This document shows, one piece after another, positions 1 through 6,849 of a stretch of 15,346 nucleotides of DNA (positions are counted from its first letter, which is position 1; the number at the start of each line of letters is the position of its first letter). The DNA lies in NCBI GenBank assembly GCA_002450755.1, contig DKAI01000109.1:1-15346 (forward strand), in the 5' to 3' direction. This DNA is from Deltaproteobacteria bacterium UBA6930 (GTDB lineage: Bacteria; Myxococcota_A; UBA9160; UBA6930). The position numbers and the translations under genes were made by a program. The notes under the pieces are model-generated. The model was not told the DNA's origin. It worked only from the letters and a program-made list of their open reading frames with translations, and ran no database searches.

Positions 1-2
1 TG

Positions 3-59
3 AGAACAGTCTGTTACGATGAGGTAAAAACGCTTCGGATCGACCTGAAAACAACATAA
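3..59 (+). CDS. possible C-terminal end of an upstream gene (partial)
   Basis: An open frame enters from the left edge and ends at a TAA at 57-59. It reads 18 codons, ending in the residues LRIDLKTT. The other two forward frames stop within the first 22 bases, so if a coding sequence runs in from the left on this strand, this is the frame. The fragment is too short to assign to a family. No hairpin separates it from the gene starting at 166, so the two could share a transcript. It could equally be non-coding. Confidence 0.22.
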   Translation, partial: RTVCYDEVKTLRIDLKTT

Positions 60-165
60 GGAACAGGAATCCAAAAAAGATGTCACGCCATTCGTATCCT
101 TCGACGGATTTCCGCGAACATTTCAATAGTGTCATAGAATAGCTGCTCAAGAAGGAGTCAAATAA

Positions 166-1002
166 ATGAGTGACGAATGCTTTGAAATAGAAATTCAGGA
201 TGAGATAGCGCACATCAGGTTCGCAAGGCCGGAGAGATTTAACTCTATGACCTTGGACTTTTGGAACGAGCTTCCTAAAGTTATTGATAACATTGACAAC
301 AAAGGCGCAGCTCGCGTAATCGTGATTTCATCAACAGGAAAACACTTCACGTCCGGCATGGATTTGTCTGTCTTTGGATCCAACAATACATTAAGTGGAA
401 ATGACTCCCCGATAACACGTGGTGCCGGTATGTACGAACTTGTGAAACGTTTTCAGAATACAGTGAGTTGTCTCGAGAACGCCAGAATGCCCGTACTGGC
501 CGCGATTCAAGGAGGGTGTATTGGGGGCGGTATGGACTTGGTAACTGCTGCAGATATGCGATACGCGACTACCGACGCCTTTTTTTGTATTCAAGAGATT
601 AACATCGGGATGACCGCAGACGTTGGCACATTTCCCCGCCTTACGCGCTTGATCCCCGAAGGTCTCGCGAAAGAGTTGGCCTATACTGGGAGAAGAATGA
701 CTGCCGCGGAAGCCTTGGATGCAGGGCTGATTAATAGGATATACCCTAACCACGAAGAGATGCTTTCTGGAGTCATGGAGACCGCTCAAGAAATCTCAAA
801 AAAGGCACCCCTCGCAATCTTTGGGACCAAACAAATCATTAATTACTCAAAGGATCACACCACATCAGACACTCTTGACTATATCAGTATCTGGAACGCG
901 AGTATGCTACAGCCAAAAGAAATGCAGGAAGCAATAAAGGCAAATGCAGAAAAACGAAAGGGGGACTTTGAAAATCTCCCACCTCGAACTAAAACTAACT
1001 AG
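166..1002 (+). CDS. crotonase-family delta3,5-delta2,4-dienoyl-CoA isomerase-like protein
   Basis: This 278-residue protein has the crotonase (enoyl-CoA hydratase/isomerase) fold. It shows the GKHFTSGMDL oxyanion segment near residue 58 and the GGCIGGGMDL segment at 116-125. Asp124, Glu144 and Asp152 match the three acidic residues of mammalian ECH1 (Asp176, Glu196, Asp204 in rat) with the same spacing of 20 and 8 residues. That family shifts double bonds in 3,5-dienoyl-CoAs made from unsaturated acyl chains. Simple hydratases use a Glu pair, so isomerase is the better call, although side activities are common. The ATG at 166 is supported by GAAGGAG at 151-157, 8 nt upstream. The VOC gene follows after 8 nt, so the two are probably co-transcribed. 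The setting among acyl-CoA genes agrees with a cytoplasmic role in degrading unsaturated or branched acyl-CoAs. Confidence 0.85.
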   Translation: MSDECFEIEIQDEIAHIRFARPERFNSMTLDFWNELPKVIDNIDNKGAARVIVISSTGKHFTSGMDLSVFGSNNTLSGNDSPITRGAGMYELVKRFQNTVSCLENARMPVLAAIQGGCIGGGMDLVTAADMRYATTDAFFCIQEINIGMTADVGTFPRLTRLIPEGLAKELAYTGRRMTAAEALDAGLINRIYPNHEEMLSGVMETAQEISKKAPLAIFGTKQIINYSKDHTTSDTLDYISIWNASMLQPKEMQEAIKANAEKRKGDFENLPPRTKTN

Positions 1003-1010
1003 GAGACACT

Positions 1011-1406
1011 ATGTTAATGAACCCCGTTAAACAAAATATCGACCTGGGTATCGTTGTAAGCGACCCAACCGAATGCCTACATTTTTATCGGGACATACTA
1101 GGCCTTGAGAAAACAGAAGAAATTACGATGGGGCTCGGTACTCTCCACCGACTTCAATATTGTAATAGTGACGTCAAGCTCCTCGTCCCGAAGAAGGCCA
1201 AGCAAAGTGGACCGGAAGGTTTGCAAGCTCAAGAAGGCATTCGATATTTCACGATGGTAATCTCAAACATCAAGGAAGTAGTAACTAAGCTGACCGAAGA
1301 AAACGTACCGTTTGAAATACCACTCACAGAAATTCGCCCTGGGACCACGATAGCCATGGTCAGAGATCCAGCAGGAAACGTGCTCGAGTTCGTTGAAAGA
1401 AGTTGA
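1011..1406 (+). CDS. VOC (glyoxalase/dioxygenase-fold) family protein
   Basis: This 131-residue protein has the length of a single two-motif VOC domain. The first beta-alpha-beta-beta-beta unit starts at about residue 10 (IDLGIVVSD) and includes FYRDILGL at 25-32. The second unit ends in the hallmark DPAGNVLEFVE at 119-129. VOC proteins use this fold for metal-dependent lyases, isomerases, epimerases and dioxygenases. Glu126 and His46 are possible metal ligands. The position near residue 11, often His in glyoxalases, is Asp here, so glyoxalase I activity should not be assumed. A methylmalonyl-CoA-epimerase-like or hydrolytic role would suit the acyl-CoA setting but is a guess. AGGAG at 1001-1005 overlaps the upstream stop and lies 5 nt before the ATG. 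A second in-frame ATG at 1017 is also possible. Confidence 0.8.
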   Translation: MLMNPVKQNIDLGIVVSDPTECLHFYRDILGLEKTEEITMGLGTLHRLQYCNSDVKLLVPKKAKQSGPEGLQAQEGIRYFTMVISNIKEVVTKLTEENVPFEIPLTEIRPGTTIAMVRDPAGNVLEFVERS

Positions 1407-2082
1407 TCTTCTGAAAAAGAAAGGCGTCTCACTTTTGAAATCTATTCTTCGGGACTTACCGGTGCAACGAGCAGACATTTTTCAGGAAACAGCAGGACGC
1501 AGCAACAGAAGGCTTACTATCCACATATTTGGCGTTGTCTCGTGTGTCTTGATTATTTCACTCCTGGCTACAACCCCAGCAAATGCTCGACAAACTGATA
1601 AGGGCCTCTCTCAACTCTTTGATCTTCTTTCGGAAGAAAATATTCCTCCAGGGCAAAGTGTCCTTCGGATCGAGAGAAAAATCTGGCGCTTATGGACAGA
1701 TTCAGGAAGAGGAGATGTCGATTCACTGATGAGGAAAGGAATACGAGCACTCGGGCAACGTGACTACGATCGAGCATTAACTTTTTTCAATCAAGTCATT
1801 TCCCTTGACCCCGAATTTTCGGAGGGCTGGAACAAAAGAGCAACCGTAAGATTTTTGCGAGGAGAATTTAAAGAGTCTCTAGAGGATATCGAGGCAACAT
1901 TAATTCTAGAACCCCGTCACTTCGGTGCACTTGAAGGACGTGGAATGATTTATGAAAACTTAGGTGAATCACGGAATGCGCTCGAGGCGTACGAACGGGT
2001 CAGACTCATTCATCCTCATATGAGAGGGCTTAAGGAAAAAATTCAAATGCTCCGCCGAAAAACCGGACAACGTGCGACGTAA
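1393..2082 (+). CDS. exported or membrane-anchored TPR-repeat protein
   Basis: This protein of up to 229 residues has a basic stretch (RSNRR, 36-40), a hydrophobic segment at about 43-60 and a likely signal-peptidase site after ANA (63-65). It should therefore reach the periplasm or stay anchored. Residues about 109-210 form three TPR units, which are protein-binding helical repeats. A basic tail ends the protein. The start is uncertain because there is no ATG before the signal segment. TTG at 1393 overlaps the end of the VOC gene. TTG at 1435 has GAAAGG 10 nt upstream, and GTG at 1462 has GGGA 7 nt upstream. All three keep the signal segment. It is the only exported product in the window and has no evident enzymatic part in acyl-CoA breakdown, so it may be linked to its neighbours only by transcription. 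Confidence 0.72.
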   Translation: MKEVDLLKKKGVSLLKSILRDLPVQRADIFQETAGRSNRRLTIHIFGVVSCVLIISLLATTPANARQTDKGLSQLFDLLSEENIPPGQSVLRIERKIWRLWTDSGRGDVDSLMRKGIRALGQRDYDRALTFFNQVISLDPEFSEGWNKRATVRFLRGEFKESLEDIEATLILEPRHFGALEGRGMIYENLGESRNALEAYERVRLIHPHMRGLKEKIQMLRRKTGQRAT

Positions 2083-2201
2083 TTTAGAAGTGACAAATTT
2101 TAACGATCCATCGAAAGATGAACGAATTGAAAATCCTGCAACCCAAAATTCTGCTCGCCGAACACTTTTCAAGGCAGGTCATCACAACCCACCCAGGATA
2201 C

Positions 2202-2231
2202 CCCTTCCTGTCCATCCGTACCTAGGAAGGG
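2202..2231. terminator. inverted repeat between convergent genes, possible bidirectional terminator
   Basis: CCCTTCCT at 2202-2209 is a perfect reverse complement of AGGAAGGG at 2224-2231, giving an 8-bp stem with a 14-nt loop. It sits in the 158-nt gap between the converging TPR and SDR genes, where a shared terminator is expected. No U-tract follows directly on either strand; the nearest T run on the plus strand is at 2251-2255. The terminator role is therefore inferred mainly from position. Nothing else is seen in the gap. Confidence 0.35.
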
Positions 2232-2240
2232 ACTATAAGC

Positions 2241-3122
2241 TCACGCTCCCTTTTTATCAGGATGCTTGAAGTAGTCGGGTTGACCTGCAAGATACATCTC
2301 GCCCCAAATCTGATAACCGCCATCCACTGTAAGCGTTTCACCTGTTACGAATTTCGCACTAGGAGCGGAAAGGTATACGCAGGCCTCGGCAATATCTTGA
2401 ACATCGCCGTGCCGCATCATCAGATTGCTACGCTTCAAGCCTTCAAACGCTTCCTCGGGATATACGTCCATCCCTTCAGTCAGGATAGGGCCAGGAACAA
2501 CGCAATTCACTCTAATTGAGAGAGGAGCCCATTCCACCGCCACGTTGCGGGATGCAAAAACAATACCCGCTCGAGCGGCGACTGTATGAGTAACTCCAGG
2601 CATGCCTCGCTGGAAGGGCGCAACAATATTTACGATCGAGCCCTGTCCCCCTCGGTCCCGCCAGTATTGAGCGGCTTTCTGCATCATATACCAAGTCCCA
2701 TTTAGGTTGGTATCAACAACCGCGTTCCAACCCTTAACAGAAAAATCGATTGAGTCTTGTGGATACTGGCCTCCCGCATTATTTATCACGAAATCAACAG
2801 CACCAAACTTCGAATAGGACCGCTTGTAAATATCTTCAACTTGCTCGGGATCTCGAATATTACCTACGGCAACAAGAAATTTTGAGCCGGTCCGTCGAAT
2901 CAAATCACCAGTTTTTTCAAGCTTCTCCTGAGTGCGTCCGGACAATATTACGGAAGCCCCCAATCGAGCAAATAAACTTGCTGTTGCCTTTCCGATGCCC
3001 GTTCCAGCCCCTGTAACCAAGGCGACCTTTCCAGCAAAAAGATCTGTTCTGAAGACGGTGGGCAGCTCGAAAATGTCATCATCGGAAAGATTAAACCGGC
3101 TAACGCGTTCAGTGTCATTCAC
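2241..3122 (-). CDS. SDR-fold oxidoreductase, trans-2-enoyl-CoA reductase (PECR)-like, without YxxxK
   Basis: This 293-residue protein is a short-chain dehydrogenase/reductase with about 30 extra N-terminal residues. It has the cofactor loop TGAGTGIG (37-44), NNAGG (114-118), the VNCVVPGPILTEGM segment after beta-6 and a C-terminal VDGGY motif (267-270). Arg63 just after beta-2 (SGRT) fits NADP(H). The order of motifs resembles peroxisomal trans-2-enoyl-CoA reductase and 2,4-dienoyl-CoA reductase, which act on acyl-CoAs. The usual Ser-Tyr-Lys triad is not found. The expected Tyr/Lys positions read Thr180/Arg184, or Val188/Arg192 in the PECR register, and the Ser position is near Ala168. It starts with GTG and overlaps the carboxyltransferase stop by 4 nt (GTGA), so it is the last gene of the minus-strand operon. 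A role reducing an enoyl-CoA of the same pathway is inferred. Confidence 0.8.
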   Translation of the reverse strand: MNDTERVSRFNLSDDDIFELPTVFRTDLFAGKVALVTGAGTGIGKATASLFARLGASVILSGRTQEKLEKTGDLIRRTGSKFLVAVGNIRDPEQVEDIYKRSYSKFGAVDFVINNAGGQYPQDSIDFSVKGWNAVVDTNLNGTWYMMQKAAQYWRDRGGQGSIVNIVAPFQRGMPGVTHTVAARAGIVFASRNVAVEWAPLSIRVNCVVPGPILTEGMDVYPEEAFEGLKRSNLMMRHGDVQDIAEACVYLSAPSAKFVTGETLTVDGGYQIWGEMYLAGQPDYFKHPDKKGA

Positions 3123-4729
3123 AATCTAAGTACCCCATAGGTGGTCTCGTTTATAGGTGCGTTGAGCGAGGCCGACAAAGAAATACCTAAAGCGTTGCGC
3201 GTGTCTACTGGATCAATAATTCCATCATCCCAAAGATGAGATGTCGCGTAGTAAGCTGATAGCTCTTTTTCATAAGATTCTAAAATTGGACGCTTAATGT
3301 CTTCTACTTCTTGATCCGTTAGCTCCTGACCCGCTCTCTCTAACTGTCGAACCTTCACGTCAACAAGAGTACTTGCCGCCTGCTCTGCCCCCATGATACC
3401 GATTTGATGGTTCGGCCAGCTAAACACAAACCTCCCATCAAAGGCGCGTCCGCACATTCCGTAATTTCCAGCACCAAACGAGCCATTAATCATTACTGTA
3501 AACTTCGGCACTTCACTGCAACTTTGAACCATGATCATCTTCGCGCCGTCTTTACATATTCCTCGAGCCTCGTAATCAGCTCCTACCATAAAACCTGTAA
3601 TATTTTGGAGAAACACCAGGGGAGTTCGGTTCTGGTTACATAACTCCATAAAGTGGGCTGCCTTTAAAGAACTATCGTTAAAAAGAACTCCGTTGTTACC
3701 TAAAAGTCCAACCTTAAATCCCCAGATATGTGCGAACCCGGCAACAAGAGTTGTGCCATAATCGGGTTGGTATTCGTGGAAGTAACTACCATCTACTATC
3801 CGAGCAACAACCTCTCGAATATCGAATTGAGTCTTGATGTCGTCAGGAATAATCCCATAGAGTTCGGAACTATCGTAGAAAGGCTCCTCAGGTTGTCTTG
3901 TCTCTATCTGAGTCTTTTCTCCTCGCGTCCATTGCCCAACTATTTCCCGTCCAAGCAAAAGGGCCTCGACCTCAGAATCGACAGCATAGTCAGCTGTACC
4001 GCTAATTTGGGTATGGACGTCGGCCCCACCAAGAGTGTCAGCATCTACCACTTCTCCAGTCGCGGCTTTAACCAAGGGTGGACCGCCTAGAAAGATACCT
4101 CCCGTACCTCTTACAATTACGGCATAGTCGGATAAAGACGGAATATAAGCACCCCCTGCTGTGCAGTGCCCAAAAACTAACGAAAGTTGCTTACACCCCA
4201 TCTTAGAGAGAATTGATTGGTTTCGAAAAATCCTTCCCGCCAAATACTTGTCAGGGAAAAGCTCGGCCTGGAGAGGCAAAAAACCTCCAGCGCTGTCACA
4301 CAAGTGAATAACCGGAAGTTCATTCTCAATAGCTATTTCAAGACATCTGACAATCTTCTTAATTGTGAGTGGATACCATGCACCACCTTTGATGGTGGGA
4401 TCATCGGCGCGAACTATGACTTCTCGACCACTCACTATCCCGATGCCTGTAATCGAGCTAGCACTTTTGGACTCGCCACCATATTCCGTGTTAGCTGCCA
4501 AACTAGAAAATTCGAGAAATGGTGTGCCGGGATCAATTAGTCGCTCGATACGCTCACGTACGAAAAGCTTTCCATGGCGTGAGAGACGTTCCATATCTCT
4601 TTCCGGCCTCTCAAAACGAGCTTGTTCTTGACGCCTTCGAAACTCAGAGATGCGAGCTCGATTGGCTGTGCGATAGCGCTGAAATGTCTCACTTCGAACA
4701 TCGACTTGGCTTCTTATTCTGCGCATCAT
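3119..4729 (-). CDS. acyl-CoA carboxylase beta (carboxyltransferase) subunit, methylcrotonyl/geranyl-CoA type
   Basis: This 536-residue protein has the full length and the tandem crotonase-like N and C domains of biotin-dependent acyl-CoA carboxyltransferases. The two oxyanion-hole segments are CTAGGAY (189-195) and SFGAGNYGM (417-425). Long matches to the methylcrotonyl-CoA carboxylase beta family include IFLGGPPLVKAATGE, QNITGFMVG and the YGIIPDD linker. It moves the carboxyl group from carboxybiotin to the gamma-methyl of a beta-methyl enoyl-CoA. Both methylcrotonyl-CoA (leucine/isovalerate) and geranyl-CoA (acyclic terpene) enzymes belong here, and I cannot separate them by eye. The ATG at 4729 overlaps the carrier-protein stop (ATGA), with GAGGA at 4739-4743 placed 9 nt upstream. 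A second ATG follows directly at 4726. The GTG of the SDR gene overlaps its stop. Confidence 0.9.
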   Translation of the reverse strand: MMRRIRSQVDVRSETFQRYRTANRARISEFRRRQEQARFERPERDMERLSRHGKLFVRERIERLIDPGTPFLEFSSLAANTEYGGESKSASSITGIGIVSGREVIVRADDPTIKGGAWYPLTIKKIVRCLEIAIENELPVIHLCDSAGGFLPLQAELFPDKYLAGRIFRNQSILSKMGCKQLSLVFGHCTAGGAYIPSLSDYAVIVRGTGGIFLGGPPLVKAATGEVVDADTLGGADVHTQISGTADYAVDSEVEALLLGREIVGQWTRGEKTQIETRQPEEPFYDSSELYGIIPDDIKTQFDIREVVARIVDGSYFHEYQPDYGTTLVAGFAHIWGFKVGLLGNNGVLFNDSSLKAAHFMELCNQNRTPLVFLQNITGFMVGADYEARGICKDGAKMIMVQSCSEVPKFTVMINGSFGAGNYGMCGRAFDGRFVFSWPNHQIGIMGAEQAASTLVDVKVRQLERAGQELTDQEVEDIKRPILESYEKELSAYYATSHLWDDGIIDPVDTRNALGISLSASLNAPINETTYGVLRL

Positions 4730-5244
4730 AACTGGTCTTCCTCAATTTCATCGCTAGCCAAAACGGCTAGCACCGATCCCTTCTCAAACCCGCCGCCCTC
4801 TTCCACCAGTATCGACCTCACAAGTCCATCTCTGAAAGATGTCACGACCGTTTGGAGTTTCATACTCTCGATTACTAGTATCGTTTCCCCTCGTTTGACC
4901 AGATCTCCAGCTTTTTTCTCAACTCGAATTACCACACCAGGCATTGGTGCTATCAAGCTATCTGAACTTGAACCCCCCCGTGCTTCTTCAACGACCTTCT
5001 CAAGGGAATTAATTGCCAAGATTTCGTAGCTTTCTCCCTCAGAATGAATAAAGACGGAGTCTCCTGACGTGGCTATTCTCACGGGATAGATATCCCCTTC
5101 GACTTCAAATATGAACTCCCCCCCACCTAAGTCCTTAAAGTCCAAATCAGTGATTCTTCCGTCTACCCGAAGGCCGATTCCTTCCTCTTGATAAACGGGC
5201 TCGATAACCGACTGTTCGCCCAGAAGCTCAAAGAGATAACCCAT
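4726..5244 (-). CDS. biotin carboxyl carrier protein carrying part of the BT domain (split alpha subunit, C-terminal half)
   Basis: This 172-residue protein ends in a biotinyl domain with APMPG (99-103) and ESMKL (126-130). Lys129 is the biotin attachment residue. The motif is ESMK rather than the more common AMKM. Residues 1-85 are beta-rich and resemble the BT domain that docks the alpha subunit of methylcrotonyl-CoA or propionyl-CoA carboxylase onto the beta subunit. Together with the upstream biotin carboxylase it gives 661 residues, close to an intact fused alpha subunit. The ATG at 5244-5242 shares one base with the upstream stop (TGATG). GGAG at 5251-5254 lies 6 nt upstream, so independent initiation is well supported. 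In this frame a TAA sits just two codons before the ATG. It carries carboxyl groups between the neighbouring carboxylase and carboxyltransferase. Confidence 0.88.
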   Translation of the reverse strand: MGYLFELLGEQSVIEPVYQEEGIGLRVDGRITDLDFKDLGGGEFIFEVEGDIYPVRIATSGDSVFIHSEGESYEILAINSLEKVVEEARGGSSSDSLIAPMPGVVIRVEKKAGDLVKRGETILVIESMKLQTVVTSFRDGLVRSILVEEGGGFEKGSVLAVLASDEIEEDQL

Positions 5245-5254
5245 CAATTACTCC
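5242..5254 (-). promoter_or_regulatory. TGATG stop-start junction with Shine-Dalgarno
   Basis: The biotin carboxylase stop TGA (5246-5244) shares its last base with the ATG of the carrier gene (5244-5242). A GGAG sequence (5254-5251) lies 6 nt before that ATG, inside the last codons of the carboxylase gene. This is a classical arrangement for coupled termination and re-initiation, which would keep the two polypeptides near equal amounts. Confidence 0.75.
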
Positions 5255-6713
5255 AATCCCCAATTGACGCATACGGCTCGGGAACTGCTTCAACACGCTC
5301 GCGGAAGTCGCGATTGGACAGTGCAGCGGCAGCCAAAAGCATTCGGCGCTTTTTTGTCGACAGTTCCTTTGGAGCCAAGTCAAGTTTATGACGCGCAACG
5401 AAACCTGTGTCGGTCTCACCTTTTACAAAAGCGGGGTGTGCGACAATCCTCGATAGATACGCGAGGTTCGTATTCACTCCTAAGAACGACGTCTGCTTCA
5501 GGGATTCCACAGAACGAGAAATGGCCTCCTCACGCGTTTCCCCGTAAACAATAAGTTTCGCGAGCATGGGGTCAAAGTCCGCGCTTACATCCGACCCTTT
5601 TGCAACTCCGGAGTCAAACCGAACAAATTCTGCGACCGGTTCACGCACATCGACGAGACGTCCAATGCAGGGGGAAAAGTCGTGTTCGACGTCCTCAGCA
5701 TAGACACGACACTCGATGGCATGCCCTTTCGTTTTAATCTCTTCCTGTGCAATCGAAAGCTCTTCTCCCCTTGCAATGCGTATCTGCAGCTCCACAAGGT
5801 CTCTGCCCGTTATCATTTCGGTAACAGGATGTTCAACCTGAAGTCGAGTATTCATCTCTAAGAAATAAAACTCGCCATCGGGAGCAAGAATAAATTCGAT
5901 CGTACCGGCGTTCTCGTACTTCGCTGCAATTGCAATACCGACTGCTTCGCTACAAATCTTCCTTCTCAATTTTTTATCCAGGGCGAGACTTGGTGACTCT
6001 TCGACAATTTTCTGAAAACGTCTCTGTATCGAGCATTCTCGCTCGAAGAAATGAAGACAATTTCCAGCCTTATCAGCCATCACTTGCACTTCGATATGCC
6101 TAGGGTTTTCGATATAACGCTCGGCGTATATTCGTCCATCACCGAAATATCTCTCGGCCTCCCCCTTCGCTAGCTCTATAGCTCCGACAAGGTCCTTTGC
6201 AGATCGAACGATATGCATCCCTTTTCCACCACCTCCGGCGGCCGCCTTTAGGAGCAAAGGAAAACCGATGGCCTCAGATCGTTCTTTGAAGGAAAGAGGA
6301 TCCTCCTCTTCCTCTTCGGAAGGGGAGATTCTAAACCCCTCCTTAGACACAAATTCTCTCGCCAGAATCTTATCTCCCATCAACTCAATGACTTCCGGGC
6401 TAGGACCGATATAAGTCATTCCAAGCTCACGTGTGGAACGGGCAAAATTCGGATTCTCAGACAAAAAACCGTATCCGGGGTGAATAGCATCGACATCGCG
6501 CTCACGAGCGCCTTCTAAGATCTGCTTCGCGTCGAGGTATGCTGCGATAGGTGAATCCCCACGAAGGACAATCAGCTCGTCTACGCACCGAGTGGCAGGC
6601 GTTTCTCCCTCATATTCGTGAGCAATGCCCACAGATTTCATATCCATTCCCCGAAGGGTCTTTGCGATCCGAACCGCAATTTCCCCTCGATTCGCAATCA
6701 AAACCTTTTCCAT
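5244..6713 (-). CDS. biotin carboxylase subunit of acyl-CoA carboxylase (split alpha subunit, N-terminal part)
   Basis: This 489-residue ATP-grasp enzyme carboxylates biotin on the partner carrier protein using ATP and bicarbonate. It shows the N-terminal MEKVLIANRGEIAVRI, HPGYGFLSEN (78-87), the ATP-binding glycine loop GGGGKGM (160-166), FERECSIQRR (223-232) and EMNTRLQVEHPVTE (286-299). Residues past about 445 extend beyond a stand-alone AccC and look like the start of the BT domain, with an end at GDWSN. An acidic run of five Glu lies at 133-137. I chose the ATG at 6713 because conserved homology begins there and GAGAAGGG lies 8 nt upstream. An in-frame start at 6803 would add 30 residues with no family match. 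It is the first gene of the four-gene minus-strand operon and overlaps the next by one base. Confidence 0.88.
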   Translation of the reverse strand: MEKVLIANRGEIAVRIAKTLRGMDMKSVGIAHEYEGETPATRCVDELIVLRGDSPIAAYLDAKQILEGARERDVDAIHPGYGFLSENPNFARSTRELGMTYIGPSPEVIELMGDKILAREFVSKEGFRISPSEEEEEDPLSFKERSEAIGFPLLLKAAAGGGGKGMHIVRSAKDLVGAIELAKGEAERYFGDGRIYAERYIENPRHIEVQVMADKAGNCLHFFERECSIQRRFQKIVEESPSLALDKKLRRKICSEAVGIAIAAKYENAGTIEFILAPDGEFYFLEMNTRLQVEHPVTEMITGRDLVELQIRIARGEELSIAQEEIKTKGHAIECRVYAEDVEHDFSPCIGRLVDVREPVAEFVRFDSGVAKGSDVSADFDPMLAKLIVYGETREEAISRSVESLKQTSFLGVNTNLAYLSRIVAHPAFVKGETDTGFVARHKLDLAPKELSTKKRRMLLAAAALSNRDFRERVEAVPEPYASIGDWSN

Positions 6714-6849
6714 AAGTCTTACCCTTCTCGTCTGGCCGCTAAGTCCATCTAAGATAATCGTAGCGAAAGCCGCCTCTTGGTCTCGCTTCGCGAACATGAT
6801 CATAGACTGGTAATCTAATCAAAACACTCCTGAGGACCCGTCACTAATT
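6714..6849. promoter_or_regulatory. divergent intergenic region between the carboxylase operon and the acyl-CoA dehydrogenase
   Basis: These 136 nt separate two divergently read operons and should hold both promoters. I see the carboxylase Shine-Dalgarno GAGAAGGG (6722-6729) at the left and GAGGA (6832-6836), 13 nt before the dehydrogenase ATG, at the right. An 8-bp palindrome, ATGATCAT, lies at 6796-6803. No convincing -35/-10 pair stands out on either strand. Shared control of the two sides by one regulator is plausible from position alone. Confidence 0.4.

Noticed and set aside
135..140. TAGAAT as a -10 box for the crotonase gene
   Set aside because: No acceptable -35 sequence lies 16-18 nt upstream, so there is no promoter pair to support it.
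80..142. 20-codon ATG frame upstream of the crotonase gene
   Set aside because: It has only a weak AGGAA about 10 nt upstream and no recognisable pattern; a frame this short is expected by chance.
391..789. 132-codon minus-strand frame opposite the crotonase gene
   Set aside because: It is a shadow of a gene with conserved motifs and exact active-site spacing, and its own product shows no family pattern.
6714..6803. 30-residue N-terminal extension of the biotin carboxylase
   Set aside because: Family homology begins exactly at the ATG at 6713, which has a well-placed GAGAAGGG; the extension matches nothing known.
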